DNA from: Aliarcobacter cryaerophilus
Lineage (GTDB): Bacteria > Campylobacterota > Campylobacteria > Campylobacterales > Arcobacteraceae
Reading direction: 5' to 3'
Assembly: GCF_014352935.1 (NCBI RefSeq)
Contig: NZ_CP060694.1
Location: forward strand, 1,054,001-1,118,000
DNA: 64,000 nucleotides
Both the position numbers and the translations under genes were made by a program. The notes beneath the pieces were generated by a model. The model saw only the letters and a program-made list of their open reading frames with translations. It did no database searches and had not been told where the DNA came from. Below are positions 34,668-45,153 of this stretch, piece after piece. Each line of letters opens with the position of its first letter. The stretch's first letter is position 1.

Positions 34668-35369
34668 TTATGTATGATAAAAGCTAAATTGATTATCTTC
34701 ATCTCCTAGCTCATATCTTTTTGTTAAAGAGTTTTTAAATTGATGCCCTAAATCTTCACAAGCTAATGCTTCTTTTGTGAGATTTATATCAATTTTTGGC
34801 TCAACAATAATTTGATTTAATTTTTCAATATTTAAATTAGGGTTTGTCCTTTGCTCTAAAATAACATCATCATTGTGTGAAATTTGTCCCTCTTTTAAAA
34901 CTTTTGCGTAAAATCCTGTCAAACCTGTTTCAAAAATAAATTTCGTCATACTGTTTTTTAAACTATTTGCACTAAGTTTCCAACAAGGTTGCCTTGGTTG
35001 TGTTATTTGTACTTTTGCTTGACCAATTTTTAAGATATCTCCAACACAAATATCTTTTTCACAAATCTTATCAAGTATTAAGTTTTCTCCAAAAAACGCC
35101 ATATTTGCCATATCAAAACTATTATCAAAAGAAGAGTTTATTTTTTCATAAGTTATACTTGAAAATAAAAATAATGCTTTATTAACTCCACCATGATGGA
35201 CTAAATCTGCTTGGAAATCATCAACAAATCCAGTTTTTGTTAAATAAGCTTTTGAAACTGGATATTTTTTGATACCTGAAATCAACTCTTGCCTCTTTTG
35301 GTTTTCAAGTTTTGTTACAGTTATATTTCCAACTTTTATATATAATACATTTGATATTTTTGTAGCCAT
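34668..35369 (-). CDS. MOSC domain protein (YiiM-like)
   Basis: A 233-residue MOSC-domain protein. YLTKTGFVDDFQADLVHHGG and GENLILDKICEKDICVGDIL are YiiM features, and the Cys in ITQPRQPCWKLS fits the proposed Mo-cofactor-binding cysteine. YiiM proteins are linked to molybdenum-cofactor-dependent reduction of N-hydroxylated compounds. It is 12 bp from argD in the same orientation. Confidence 0.87.
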   Translation of the reverse strand: MATKISNVLYIKVGNITVTKLENQKRQELISGIKKYPVSKAYLTKTGFVDDFQADLVHHGGVNKALFLFSSITYEKINSSFDNSFDMANMAFFGENLILDKICEKDICVGDILKIGQAKVQITQPRQPCWKLSANSLKNSMTKFIFETGLTGFYAKVLKEGQISHNDDVILEQRTNPNLNIEKLNQIIVEPKIDINLTKEALACEDLGHQFKNSLTKRYELGDEDNQFSFYHT

Positions 35370-35408
35370 TTTCTATACTCCAATTTTATATATTAAAAGT
35401 ATAGAAAA
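35369..35408. repeat. 11-bp inverted repeat in MOSC gene promoter region
   Basis: TTTTCTATACT and AGTATAGAAAA are separated by 18 bp and end at the MOSC gene start codon. It could be an operator or a leader stem. The rest of this 189-bp gap is A/T-rich, with a hairpin at its far end. Confidence 0.3.
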
Positions 35409-35525
35409 ATGAAGGAGTTTTTACAATCTGTTAATTGCTATTTTAATTTTAAAATTAAAAAAGAAAAATTTTGAATAATTAGATTAAAATTATAATGAAA
35501 TATTTTATAGATTAAATGTTTAATA

Positions 35526-35547
35526 AATTGAGACCAAAGTCCCAATT
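35526..35547 (-). terminator. Stem-loop after meso-DAP dehydrogenase gene
   Basis: In gene orientation, AATTGGGAC-TTTG-GTCTCAATT forms a 9-bp stem with one G-U pair, beginning 11 bp after the stop codon. No strong T-tract follows, so termination is only suggested. Confidence 0.45.
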
Positions 35548-35557
35548 TAAAATAATA

Positions 35558-36538
35558 TTATAAAAGTTCTTTTACTAAATCAGCAGATGATTTTGAAGAT
35601 AGTAAAATTGGTGCTACATCAAATACTGTTTTAGCTCCAAAATCACCTTTTAAAGACATTCTATACGTAGCTCTAGCATATGCTACAAGTACACTTGCAG
35701 TAAACTCTGGATTGCTATCAAGTTTTAAAGCATATTCAATTACTTGATTTACACCTTCGCTTGATTTTCCACTTCTTATTACAAATCCACCATGAGGCAT
35801 AGTATTGTGATTTTTATCAAACTCTTCTTGGCTTATAAAATTTACTGTTGTATCATAAGGCTCAAAGTAGTTTGGCATTGTTTTTATCTCATTTTCTACT
35901 TTTTTAGCATCTGCACCATCCTTTAAAACCACAAAACACTCTCTAGAATGTTTTTCTTTTGTAGTTAAAGTAGGTCTTGCACCACTTCTTACTTTTTCAA
36001 TAGCACTATTTGAAGGAATTGTATATTGAACTCCATTTTTTACACCCTCAACTCTTCTTATTGCATCTGAGTGTCCTTGACTTAATCCTTTTCCCCAAAA
36101 TGTATAAGTATCTCCATCTGGAAGTAAAGCTTCTCCATATATTCTATTTATTGAAAACATTCCTGGATCCCAACCAACAGAAATCATTCCTATTTTTTTA
36201 TTTTTTTGGCAAGCTTTATCAACACTTGCAAAATATGTTGGAATTTCAGCATGATTATCATAACTATCTACTATATGAAAATGCTCCGCAAATTTTGGTC
36301 CTTGAATAGGTAAATCATCTTTTGAACCACCACATAAAATTAAAACATCAACTTTATCTTTGAAATCTAAAATATTTTCTAAGGAAAATACAGGAGTGTT
36401 TATTGTAGTTACACTTTTTGGGTCTCTTCTTGAAAAAACCGCTACTAAACTCATATCAGGATTTTTTGAAATAGAAAGCTCAACACCTCTTCCTAAATTT
36501 CCATATCCAACAATTGCAACTTTAATCTGATTATTCAT
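35558..36538 (-). CDS. ddh: meso-Diaminopimelate dehydrogenase
   Basis: A 326-residue NADP-dependent enzyme that makes meso-diaminopimelate in one step from tetrahydrodipicolinate, giving cell-wall and lysine precursors. VAIVGYGNLGRGVE is the dinucleotide loop; SVGWDPGMFS, GKGLSQGHSDAIRR and MPHGGFVIRSG are strong Ddh signatures. The true start is the ATG at 36538, preceded by AAGGAGC; the longer frame to 36670 has no support. The enzyme is uncommon in Gram-negative Campylobacterota. The gene is divergent from the ABC ATPase. Confidence 0.92.
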   Translation of the reverse strand: MNNQIKVAIVGYGNLGRGVELSISKNPDMSLVAVFSRRDPKSVTTINTPVFSLENILDFKDKVDVLILCGGSKDDLPIQGPKFAEHFHIVDSYDNHAEIPTYFASVDKACQKNKKIGMISVGWDPGMFSINRIYGEALLPDGDTYTFWGKGLSQGHSDAIRRVEGVKNGVQYTIPSNSAIEKVRSGARPTLTTKEKHSRECFVVLKDGADAKKVENEIKTMPNYFEPYDTTVNFISQEEFDKNHNTMPHGGFVIRSGKSSEGVNQVIEYALKLDSNPEFTASVLVAYARATYRMSLKGDFGAKTVFDVAPILLSSKSSADLVKELL

Positions 36539-36684
36539 GCTAAACGCTCCTTTTGAAGTAGTAAGTTTTTTTGGTATGTAAGATATAACAAAAAAATTTC
36601 GGCAATATTTTACTATTAAAAAACTTAATAAAATAGTTAGTAGTGTTGTTGTAGAATGACGATTGTCCAATTTTAGGAGTAAAA

Positions 36685-37473
36685 ATGCATATAATAGAGT
36701 TCGAAAATATAGATGTTGGATATGATGAAAAAGTTGTTTTAAAAGATATAAATTTGAAAATTAAAAGTGGTGAACACTTTGCAATTTTAGGTGCAAATGG
36801 AAGTGGAAAATCAACTTTAATGAAACTAATACAGTCTCAAATTCATCCAAGACAGACAAAAAATTTCAAAAAAGAGATTTTTGGGAAAAGTAGATACTCC
36901 ATTTTTGAATTAAAAAAAGAGTTAGGAGTAATAACAAATGACTTACACAACTATTTTGAAAAAGAAGGTCGATATTTAAGTGGTTTTGAGGTAGTTTTAA
37001 GTGGATATTATAGCTCAATAGGAATATTTACTCATCAAGATTTTACAAAAGAGCAGATAAAAAAAGCTCTTGAAGTTATGGATTTTTTAGAAATTATTGA
37101 TTTAAAAGATAAAAAAGTATCATCTATGAGTACAGGGCAACTTCGAAAATGTATAGTTGCTCGTGCTTTAATACACGATCCAAAAGCTTTTGTACTAGAT
37201 GAACCAACAGTTGGGCTTGATATAAAAGCACAAATAAATTTTATAAAACTACTACAAAAAATATCACTAAAATCAACAATTATTTTAGTAACTCATCATT
37301 TAGAAGAGATATTTCCAGAGATAAAAAATGTAGCTCTTATTTATAACAACACAATTTTTAAAATTGGTAAAAAAGAGGATATTTTAAATAGTGAAAATTT
37401 AAGCACAATTTTTGATATAAAAATTGAAGTTAAAGAGAAAAATAAAAGATATTACATTGAAACTGTTTTATAA
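36685..37473 (+). CDS. ABC transporter ATP-binding protein
   Basis: A 262-residue ABC ATPase. Walker A is GANGSGKST (about residue 36), the signature reads MSTGQLRKC, Walker B is AFVLDEPT and the H-loop is VTHHLEE. The closest family type is the iron-type/ModF-like single-domain ATPase; no permease or binding protein lies nearby. It is divergent from ddh. Substrate unknown. Confidence 0.85.
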   Translation: MHIIEFENIDVGYDEKVVLKDINLKIKSGEHFAILGANGSGKSTLMKLIQSQIHPRQTKNFKKEIFGKSRYSIFELKKELGVITNDLHNYFEKEGRYLSGFEVVLSGYYSSIGIFTHQDFTKEQIKKALEVMDFLEIIDLKDKKVSSMSTGQLRKCIVARALIHDPKAFVLDEPTVGLDIKAQINFIKLLQKISLKSTIILVTHHLEEIFPEIKNVALIYNNTIFKIGKKEDILNSENLSTIFDIKIEVKEKNKRYYIETVL

Positions 37474-37533
37474 TAAATTTATTTATCATTGTGATATAAT
37501 CTATAAAAAATATAAACAAAAGGAAAAAGAAAA

Positions 37534-40431
37534 ATGAAAGCAGTAAAAATAATCTCTTATTTAATACTTTCACTAATATTTTTATATATTTTAAGTGGTT
37601 TTTTTCTTCTTCCTTATATCACAAAAAAAGAGATTGTAAAAAATTTAGATGAAATCTTAATTACAAAAACAAAAATAGAAAAAATATACTTTAATCCTCT
37701 GACTTTAAACTTAGAGTTAAAGAATTTTTCACTTATAGATGAAAAAGAGCAAGAAGTTGTAGGTTTAAAAAATTTATTTATTGATTTTAGAGCTTTAAAA
37801 TCAATAGAAAAGAAGCATTTTCATATAAAAAATATTTTACTTGAAGGTATTTATCTAAATATAATAGAAGAAGAAAAAGGAGTTTTTAACCTAGCAAGTT
37901 TACTAAAACCAACACAAACAAAAGAAGAAGAGACAAATCAAAAAGAGAAAACAAAACTTATTGATTTTTTAGTTTCTAAAATTGTTTTAAAAGATACAAA
38001 TATAGATTTTACAAGTTTTACAGATAAAAAAAAGTATAACTTGCATCTAAAAGATATAAACTATACAATATATGATTTTGGAACATTTAAGAACTCTTTA
38101 TCTTCAAACAACTTACAATTTAAATTAAATGAAAATACAGATGTAAAAATTTCTGGCGGTCTAAAAATTGAGCCATTTATTGCTTATGGTAAAATTACTA
38201 TCTCAAATTTAAAAATCAAAGAGCTTTTAGATTTTGATAAATCTCTTTTTAATTTTGAATTAAACCCTGAAGCAAATATAAATCTTGCTTTAAATTACAA
38301 TATAGATACTACAAATGATTTGAATATATTTTTAAATAGTGAAATTTTTGAGATAAATGATTTAAAATTAAATCAAAATCAAAAAGAGATAGCAAGATTA
38401 AACAAACTAGATTTAAAATATTTTTCATTTGATTTAAATAATCAGGAGTTAAATTTTAAAGACTTAACAATAAATGATTTATATGCAAATATGATTTTAG
38501 ATAAAGGTGGAGTTAATTTTGCAAATCTTTTAAAAGAGCAAAAAGCTCAAAAAGAGATAAAAAGTAGTAATCAAGAAAATAATGAAAATAATTTAAATAA
38601 TAAACCATGGAAAATAAATTTAGAAAATATTAATCTAAATGCAAATTTTGATTTTCATGATATTTTAAATAATTCAAAACTAAATATTAAAGATATAAAA
38701 GCAAAAACTGCAAATATAAATATAGTAGATGATAAGATAAATATTAAAGGTGCTAATTTAGTAACTTTAGATACAAAATATATTGATAATAACAATAAAT
38801 TAAATATAAGCTCGAGCAAAACAGATTTAACTCATGATGATATTTTTATAAATGGTTCAAAAGTTGAAATATTAAATTCGGCTTTAAAAAAAGATAAAAT
38901 AACATTTGAAGATCAAAAATTGAAACTTAAAATAACTACAAATAATCTTGGTTTAGAACTATCAAAACTATCTATTTTTGATGAAATATCTTTTGATTTA
39001 TCAAATCTAAAACTAAATAATTTTATTTTAGAAGATAAAAACAGTAATATCTCTTTATCTTCAAAAAATAGTAACCTTAAAGTAAATAACTTTTTATTAG
39101 ATAAACAGAATAATATCTCTATAAACAAAAGTGAACTTTATGACACAAACATTAATTTTTTTGATTCAAATAGCTCTTTTGATATAAATACAAAAAAAAC
39201 AAATTTAAAAATCTCAAACTTTAACTTAAAAAAAGATGTAGTAACTATTGGTCAAATATTATTGAAAGAGCCTAAAATAGATATTATAAATATGGAAAGT
39301 AAGTTAAAAATTGAGGCTAAAGATATAAATCTTGATTTAAATAAACTAGTTAATAAAGAGAATTTATTTAAAATAGAGAAAACAAATTTAAACAACCCTC
39401 ATATTTCTATAATCTTACCAAAAAGTATTCAAACAAAAGATGAAATAGAAAAAAATGATATCAAAAAAGAAGAGATTGATAAAAAAGTTGAAAACAAAAA
39501 AACAAAAAGAGTAAATTTTGGTCCAATTAATATAAAGAATATGACTTTGGATTTTGAAGATAAAAATCTTCCAATTCCTTTTAAAACGACAATTTCAAAA
39601 CTAACTGGAGAAGTTTCAGCAGTAAAAAATAGAGCAAATAGTACTTCTAATCTTGAGATAAATGGGGTTGTAGATAATTATGGAGTTGCTAAAATAACAG
39701 GAATTGTAAATCCAAATAATATAAAACTTCTAACAGATGTAAATATGAAGTTTAAAAATATATCTATGAAAAATTTTACACCATATACAGCAAAGTTTGT
39801 TGGTAGAGCAATTAAAGATGGTAAATTAGAACTCGATTTAAACTACAATATAAGTGAATCTAACCTAAAAGCAAAAAATAGTATTATCATTAAAAAACTA
39901 GAGTTAGGAGAGAAGATAGAGAGTAAAGATGCAGTATCTTTACCTTTAGATTTAGCAATTACTCTTTTAGAGGATAGCTCAAATACTATTGATTTAAATC
40001 TTCCTGTTTATGGAAATGTAGATGATCCAGAGTTTTCTATTGCAGCAATAGTTTGGAAAGCATTTATAAATCTTATTACAAAGGCTATAACAGCACCATT
40101 TTCACTTATTGGAAGCTTATTTAATTTTAGTGAAGATGAGATAAATAGCGTAGATTTTAATTTAAAAGAGAGCGAAATAACACCTATTCAAAAAGAGACG
40201 TTAGACAAAATAGCTCTTATTTTAAATAGTAAAAAAGAGTTTGCAATTAGTTTTTCTCCATCTTTTGATGAAAAAAATGAAAAAGAAAAAATTGCAAATC
40301 AAAGAGCATTAAATATTCAAAAATATTTAATTGAAGATAAATCAATAGATAAAAAACAGGTTATATTAGAAAAGGAAATTAAAAAAACATCATCAAATAT
40401 TGATTTAAATTTAAAAGAGATAAAAAAATAA
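37534..40431 (+). CDS. DUF748 (AsmA-like) protein with C-terminal OmpA-like region
   Basis: A 965-residue protein with an N-terminal membrane anchor (residues about 5-25, ISYLILSLIFLYILSGFFLL) and a very long repetitive beta-rich periplasmic body, typical of DUF748/AsmA-like proteins thought to move phospholipids between membranes. The C-terminal part (IKDGKLELDLNYNISESNLK, then NKIALILNSKKEFAISFSPS-like sequence) resembles an OmpA-type peptidoglycan-binding tail. -10 TATAAT lies at about 37495. Transport function is inferred from the family. Confidence 0.85.
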   Translation: MKAVKIISYLILSLIFLYILSGFFLLPYITKKEIVKNLDEILITKTKIEKIYFNPLTLNLELKNFSLIDEKEQEVVGLKNLFIDFRALKSIEKKHFHIKNILLEGIYLNIIEEEKGVFNLASLLKPTQTKEEETNQKEKTKLIDFLVSKIVLKDTNIDFTSFTDKKKYNLHLKDINYTIYDFGTFKNSLSSNNLQFKLNENTDVKISGGLKIEPFIAYGKITISNLKIKELLDFDKSLFNFELNPEANINLALNYNIDTTNDLNIFLNSEIFEINDLKLNQNQKEIARLNKLDLKYFSFDLNNQELNFKDLTINDLYANMILDKGGVNFANLLKEQKAQKEIKSSNQENNENNLNNKPWKINLENINLNANFDFHDILNNSKLNIKDIKAKTANINIVDDKINIKGANLVTLDTKYIDNNNKLNISSSKTDLTHDDIFINGSKVEILNSALKKDKITFEDQKLKLKITTNNLGLELSKLSIFDEISFDLSNLKLNNFILEDKNSNISLSSKNSNLKVNNFLLDKQNNISINKSELYDTNINFFDSNSSFDINTKKTNLKISNFNLKKDVVTIGQILLKEPKIDIINMESKLKIEAKDINLDLNKLVNKENLFKIEKTNLNNPHISIILPKSIQTKDEIEKNDIKKEEIDKKVENKKTKRVNFGPINIKNMTLDFEDKNLPIPFKTTISKLTGEVSAVKNRANSTSNLEINGVVDNYGVAKITGIVNPNNIKLLTDVNMKFKNISMKNFTPYTAKFVGRAIKDGKLELDLNYNISESNLKAKNSIIIKKLELGEKIESKDAVSLPLDLAITLLEDSSNTIDLNLPVYGNVDDPEFSIAAIVWKAFINLITKAITAPFSLIGSLFNFSEDEINSVDFNLKESEITPIQKETLDKIALILNSKKEFAISFSPSFDEKNEKEKIANQRALNIQKYLIEDKSIDKKQVILEKEIKKTSSNIDLNLKEIKK

Positions 40432-40499
40432 TCTAAAAGCGAAAATTAAGTCAATATTGTTTATATTTCTAGTTATTAAAATTTTATTAAAGGAAAAAA

Positions 40500-41810
40500 T
40501 TGGATCCTGATATACAATCCTATATTATGCTTTTTGTTGCACTAATTTTAGTGCTTTTAAATGGTTTTTTCGTTCTTTCTGAATTTGCAATTGTCAAAGT
40601 AAGAAAAACAAAATTAGAAGAGTTTTTAAAACAGGGTAAAAGCGGTGCTTCTTTGGCACTAAAAATGTCCAATTCTCTTGATACTTATTTAAGCGCAACT
40701 CAACTTGGAATTACTTTTTCTTCTCTTGCTCTTGGTTGGATTGGAGAACCTGCTCTTGCTAAACTTATAGAGACTAATTTTAGTTATTTAGCAAATAATC
40801 CTGTTTTATTGCATACTATTAGTTTTATCATAGCGTTTTCTATAGTAACATTTCTTCATGTTGTTTTTGGTGAAATTGTTCCAAAATCTATTGCTATCGC
40901 AAAAGCTGAAGTGATGGTTTTATATATTGCTCGTCCTTTATATCTATTTTGGTTAGTTTTTTATCCACTTATCAGATTTTTTGATATTGTAGCTGCTGCT
41001 ATTCTTAGAGCTCTTGGAGTTAAACCAGCAACAGAACATGAATTAGCACACTCAGAAGAAGAACTTAGAATCATAGTAAATGAGAGTTTTAAAGGTGGTC
41101 ATATTGATTCAGTTGAGAGTGAAATTATAAAAAATGCAGTGGATTTTTCAGAAACTGTTGCAAAAGAGATTATGACACCAAGAAAAGATATGATATGTTT
41201 AAATTCTGAAAAAAGCTTTGAGGAAAATATCAAAAGAGTAACTTCAACAAAACATACTAGATATCCATATTGCCATGGAGGAAAAGATAATATTGTAGGA
41301 ATGGTTCACACTAGAGATTTATTAAATAATGCTCTTGAAAATAAAGATATAGATATTGCAAAATATGTAAGACCAATTATTATGGTGCCTGAAAATACAT
41401 CAATCTCTACTATTTTAACAAGAATGAATAAAAGTAGAATTCATTTAGCATTAGTTGTTGATGAGTATGGTGGAACTTCTGGTCTTATTACTTTAGATGA
41501 TATTATTGAAGAGATTATTGGTGAAACGACAGATGAACATGATCCAAAAAATGAAACTATTAAAAAAATAGATGAAAATAAATATGAACTAGATGGTATG
41601 GTAAATATTGAAAAAGTTGAAGAGATTTTAGATATAACATTTGAAGAGACTGAAATATCTGTTACTATTGGCGGAAGAATATTTAATTTAATAGGTAGAT
41701 TACCAGTAGCTGGAGAAACTATTGAAGATAAATATTGTACTTATAAAATTTTAGAAGTAGGAAGTAATCGTATAAAAAGAATATTATGCGAAAAAATAGT
41801 AGAAGAATAA
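40500..41810 (+). CDS. CNNM/CBS/CorC-type membrane protein (HlyC/CorC family)
   Basis: A 436-residue protein with an N-terminal CNNM (DUF21) membrane domain of three to four segments, then paired CBS domains (EIMTPRKDM, YPYCHGGKDNIVGMVHTRDL, VDEYGGTSGLITLDDIIEEI) and a C-terminal CorC_HlyC domain. Related proteins act in Mg2+/Co2+ efflux or homeostasis. Start TTG at 40500 with AAGG upstream. Convergent with mutS2. Confidence 0.92.
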   Translation: MDPDIQSYIMLFVALILVLLNGFFVLSEFAIVKVRKTKLEEFLKQGKSGASLALKMSNSLDTYLSATQLGITFSSLALGWIGEPALAKLIETNFSYLANNPVLLHTISFIIAFSIVTFLHVVFGEIVPKSIAIAKAEVMVLYIARPLYLFWLVFYPLIRFFDIVAAAILRALGVKPATEHELAHSEEELRIIVNESFKGGHIDSVESEIIKNAVDFSETVAKEIMTPRKDMICLNSEKSFEENIKRVTSTKHTRYPYCHGGKDNIVGMVHTRDLLNNALENKDIDIAKYVRPIIMVPENTSISTILTRMNKSRIHLALVVDEYGGTSGLITLDDIIEEIIGETTDEHDPKNETIKKIDENKYELDGMVNIEKVEEILDITFEETEISVTIGGRIFNLIGRLPVAGETIEDKYCTYKILEVGSNRIKRILCEKIVEE

Positions 41811-41827
41811 TATCTTAAAATAGAGAG

Positions 41828-44029
41828 CTAAAGTTTTATAACTTTAGCCCCAAATCCACCACTACTTGGATGTGCATCTTCAAAACCTTTTACTCTTGGA
41901 TGTTTTTTCAAAAACTCTTTTACAGCAAAAGCTAATTTTCCAGAACCAATCCCGTGATATACTAAAACTTCTTCAAATCCAGCCAAAAGAGCATCACTTA
42001 AAAACTTATCAAGATTCTCTATAGCCTCTTCTGCTCTAAGACCATGTAAATCTAACTTTATATTTCCTGTTTCTGGCTTTTGAATAGTTACAACAGCTTT
42101 TTTTGTAGGAATTTTTGGTGGAGGATTTCCACTTCTACTTAAATCATTAAGTTGAACTTGAACTTTCATTCCTATATCATTTTCAATAAATGCCTTAGAA
42201 CCTTTAATTGAAACAATAGTTCCTTTTGTATTTCTATATTTAACTCTATCTCCAACTTTTAGCTCAATTTTTTCTTGTACTTTTTCAACCTCTATCTCTT
42301 TTGCTATTTTGTGTGAAATATTTAAATGTTGATGTGATTGGCTAACAAGTTTTGCTTTTATAGCCTTTTTTGCTTCATCTCGTGCATCTTGATACTCTTT
42401 ATGAAGCTTTGATTTTTCGCTATAAATATGTAAATCTAAACTCTCTTTTTGCTCTTTTAAATTATTTGATAATCTTTTATAATTTTCTATTTCACTATCT
42501 AAATTTGCTATTTTTTGCCTATACTCACGCTCAAGCTCACTACTTCTTTCTATCAACTCATTTAATCTATCTTTATCTTCTCCATAAACCTCTTTTGCCC
42601 TTTTTACAACTCCCGCTGGAATTTTATATCTCAATGCTGTTTCAAAAGCATAGGATCTTCCAATAGTTCCTTGTAAAAACTGATATGTTGGTTTTTGATT
42701 CTCTTCATCATAAAGTGCTGCTATTAACTCAACATTTGGGTTTGAAGCCATCAAAGCAGCCAATCTTTTATGATGAGTTGTAATTATTATTTTTATATCA
42801 TTTTTAATTAAATCTTCAATTATAACTTTGAATAAGCTTGCCGCTTCATCTGAATCAGTACCTAATTCTATCTCATCAACTCCAACTATTGCATTTTTTA
42901 CTTCAAAAAGCTTTGAAAATTCTAACATTCTACCAGCAAATGTGGAAATATCATTTTTAACACTTTGAGGATCATCTAAAACAGCATTTATAGATTTAAA
43001 ATTACTTACAACTGTACTTTTATGAGCATTATATGGAAGTAGATATTTTGATAGAAAAATCGCACTTAAAATCGATTTTAGCATCATTGTTTTTCCACCT
43101 GCATTTACTCCTGTTATCATAATAACACTCTTTGAAAAATCAATAGAAATAGGTTTTGGACTACTTAAAGCTGGATGACAAAAATCAACAAGTCTGTTCT
43201 CATCTTTTTTAGAAGGTAAAATAAAATTTTTATCCCCTATTTTTGAGAAAAATATCCTAGCTTGATAGTGATCAAACTTATCAAACTCTTTATTTATAAA
43301 CTTTAAAAAAAGTAGATTTTTTTCAAAAATATGAGAAATTTCTTTACAAAGTTTAAATAAAATCTCCTCTTGTTTGTTTTTTAAATCACTCTGTTTCTCT
43401 TTTAAATCACTAATACTATGTGGAATTACATAAAAGAATCCTGAATTAGACCTATCTATAACACTTCCACTAAGTATATGATTAAATCCTCCACGAACTA
43501 ATAAACACTCCTGCTCATTTATAAAATGTACCTGCATATCTACTAAATAAGGCTTTATTTTTGATGAGTTTATAGTTTTATAAAGGCTCTGTTTTATCTC
43601 TTCTTTATTTTTATAAATAGCTTGTTTTATATTGTCAAAATCTTCATCAACACCCTCTTTTAGATTTGCTTTATCATCAAAATATTCACAAATTTTTAAA
43701 ATATCATTTGGAACAATGATTTTATCCATCCACTCAAAAAGTTTTCCTTCAAAATTAAATCTTTTTAGATATAAAAAATAGTTTATTATTTTTATAAACT
43801 CATAAATTTCATAAACCCGTAAAACACCTTGTTTTTGAAGATGCATTAACTGTGAATCAAGATTTTGTACACTTAAAGGTTGGTTTATATTATATTTTGA
43901 AAGTTCACTTATTATTTTATAGTGAATATTTATATCACCTTCTAATATTATAGATTTTTCTCTTGCAAAAAGTTTTGAAAAGTTTGTGATATATTCGTTT
44001 AAGTCTAGTTTTTTTATTAAATTTTCCAT
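41828..44029 (-). CDS. mutS2: MutS2-type ATPase with Smr domain
   Basis: A 733-residue MutS2. The ATPase domain has Walker A GVNAGGKT and Walker B VGVDEIELGTDSDEAA. A coiled coil (about 480-560) leads to the KOW-like linker and the C-terminal Smr domain (LDLHGLRAEEAIENL, VYHGIGSGKL). MutS2 proteins act in suppressing recombination or splitting collided ribosomes; the Smr domain may cleave nucleic acid. It lacks the MutS mismatch-binding N-terminus. Confidence 0.92.
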   Translation of the reverse strand: MENLIKKLDLNEYITNFSKLFAREKSIILEGDINIHYKIISELSKYNINQPLSVQNLDSQLMHLQKQGVLRVYEIYEFIKIINYFLYLKRFNFEGKLFEWMDKIIVPNDILKICEYFDDKANLKEGVDEDFDNIKQAIYKNKEEIKQSLYKTINSSKIKPYLVDMQVHFINEQECLLVRGGFNHILSGSVIDRSNSGFFYVIPHSISDLKEKQSDLKNKQEEILFKLCKEISHIFEKNLLFLKFINKEFDKFDHYQARIFFSKIGDKNFILPSKKDENRLVDFCHPALSSPKPISIDFSKSVIMITGVNAGGKTMMLKSILSAIFLSKYLLPYNAHKSTVVSNFKSINAVLDDPQSVKNDISTFAGRMLEFSKLFEVKNAIVGVDEIELGTDSDEAASLFKVIIEDLIKNDIKIIITTHHKRLAALMASNPNVELIAALYDEENQKPTYQFLQGTIGRSYAFETALRYKIPAGVVKRAKEVYGEDKDRLNELIERSSELEREYRQKIANLDSEIENYKRLSNNLKEQKESLDLHIYSEKSKLHKEYQDARDEAKKAIKAKLVSQSHQHLNISHKIAKEIEVEKVQEKIELKVGDRVKYRNTKGTIVSIKGSKAFIENDIGMKVQVQLNDLSRSGNPPPKIPTKKAVVTIQKPETGNIKLDLHGLRAEEAIENLDKFLSDALLAGFEEVLVYHGIGSGKLAFAVKEFLKKHPRVKGFEDAHPSSGGFGAKVIKL

Positions 44030-44116
44030 AGTTTGAATTGTATCAAAATAGCAATAAGGTTCTTATGAAAAATTTTATATTTTTATATTAAAACTATAGT
44101 AAAAACAGTAATACCT

Positions 44117-45127
44117 TTAATCTTTTTGATTAAATTTATTAAAATTATCAATCATATTTGAAGGTGTTGTAAATACTCTTTTAAATATATTTAAAGGGGC
44201 AGAAAATCCATCTTTAAATAAATTTGTAGTAAGAACTGGATCACTTAAGCTTCCTGTTAATTGAATTTGGGTTTCAACTCTCTTTTCATCTCCCAATAAA
44301 ATATAATTTACAATTGGAATATATTCAAATACAGATGAATATGTTTTTAAAAATACTAAATTAAGCGTTGCATCTACCTCTTTTTTATTTAAATCTAAAA
44401 CTCCTTTTCCTTCAAAATCCATACCATTTCCAACTGTGTGTAAATTTTTTATATCAATTAAATTTTTATCGTTATCATATTCAAATTCAACTACACCCTC
44501 TTTTATTTTGTAAATTCCTAATTTATTTAAGCCAAAAACAGCAGGAATAGCCAAAAGAGGATTTATAAAAGCTGGTGAACTTTCAACTAAAAACATAATA
44601 TTATTTAAAATAGTTACATTTTTTAAACTACTATCTTCTACTATTAATTTTCCTCTTATACTTTTTGTAGTTCCATTTGCAAAAAAATCAATTTTTCCAC
44701 CATCTAAAATATTACTATTTGCAAAAGTATTTATAAATTTTTCATTTATCTTTGCTGCATATATATCTATATTATTGTTTTGATTTGTAAAACTTATTTT
44801 ACTATCTTCAAATTCTAAATAGAAAAATTTTCTATCTTTATTTATATTTAACTCATAAAAATCTGCTAATATCTTATTTTTATTATTTATAACTATATTT
44901 GATTTTGTTCCAATAATACTTAAATTACCTATTTTTTCATGAATATCATTATATTTTGTATCATAAAAAATATCATATCCATCTAATTTTATAGTTGTTT
45001 GATTATCTCTTACTCTTAAAAAAATATCATCTTTTTTTGAGTTTATATCTAAAATATCATTTTTGTATTTTCCTAAAATATCAAGCTCTTTTAAATCTTG
45101 ATTATCTTTTTTTATAGGTAAATCCAA
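44117..45127 (-). CDS. C-terminal piece of AsmA-like protein (broken gene)
   Basis: A frame beginning with TTG at 45127 that continues the AsmA/DUF3971-like protein of the adjacent upstream frame. The joint at 45161-45166 is a T6 run (A6 in the coding strand); with one more A the two frames read through, giving a protein of about 962 residues (sequence across the joint: KDLITFNASLFDLDLPIKK). The region ends in a typical AsmA_2-like C-terminal core (ITLTGSLSDPVL-like segment). Beta-rich, with few charged motifs. Confidence 0.75.
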   Translation of the reverse strand: MDLPIKKDNQDLKELDILGKYKNDILDINSKKDDIFLRVRDNQTTIKLDGYDIFYDTKYNDIHEKIGNLSIIGTKSNIVINNKNKILADFYELNINKDRKFFYLEFEDSKISFTNQNNNIDIYAAKINEKFINTFANSNILDGGKIDFFANGTTKSIRGKLIVEDSSLKNVTILNNIMFLVESSPAFINPLLAIPAVFGLNKLGIYKIKEGVVEFEYDNDKNLIDIKNLHTVGNGMDFEGKGVLDLNKKEVDATLNLVFLKTYSSVFEYIPIVNYILLGDEKRVETQIQLTGSLSDPVLTTNLFKDGFSAPLNIFKRVFTTPSNMIDNFNKFNQKD

Positions 45128-45153
45128 ATCAAATAAAGATGCATTAAAAGTTA

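Noticed and set aside
36539-36670. Extended N-terminus of meso-DAP dehydrogenase
   Set aside because: The ATG at 36538 has AAGGAGC and directly precedes the dinucleotide-binding motif; the extension looks like translated promoter.
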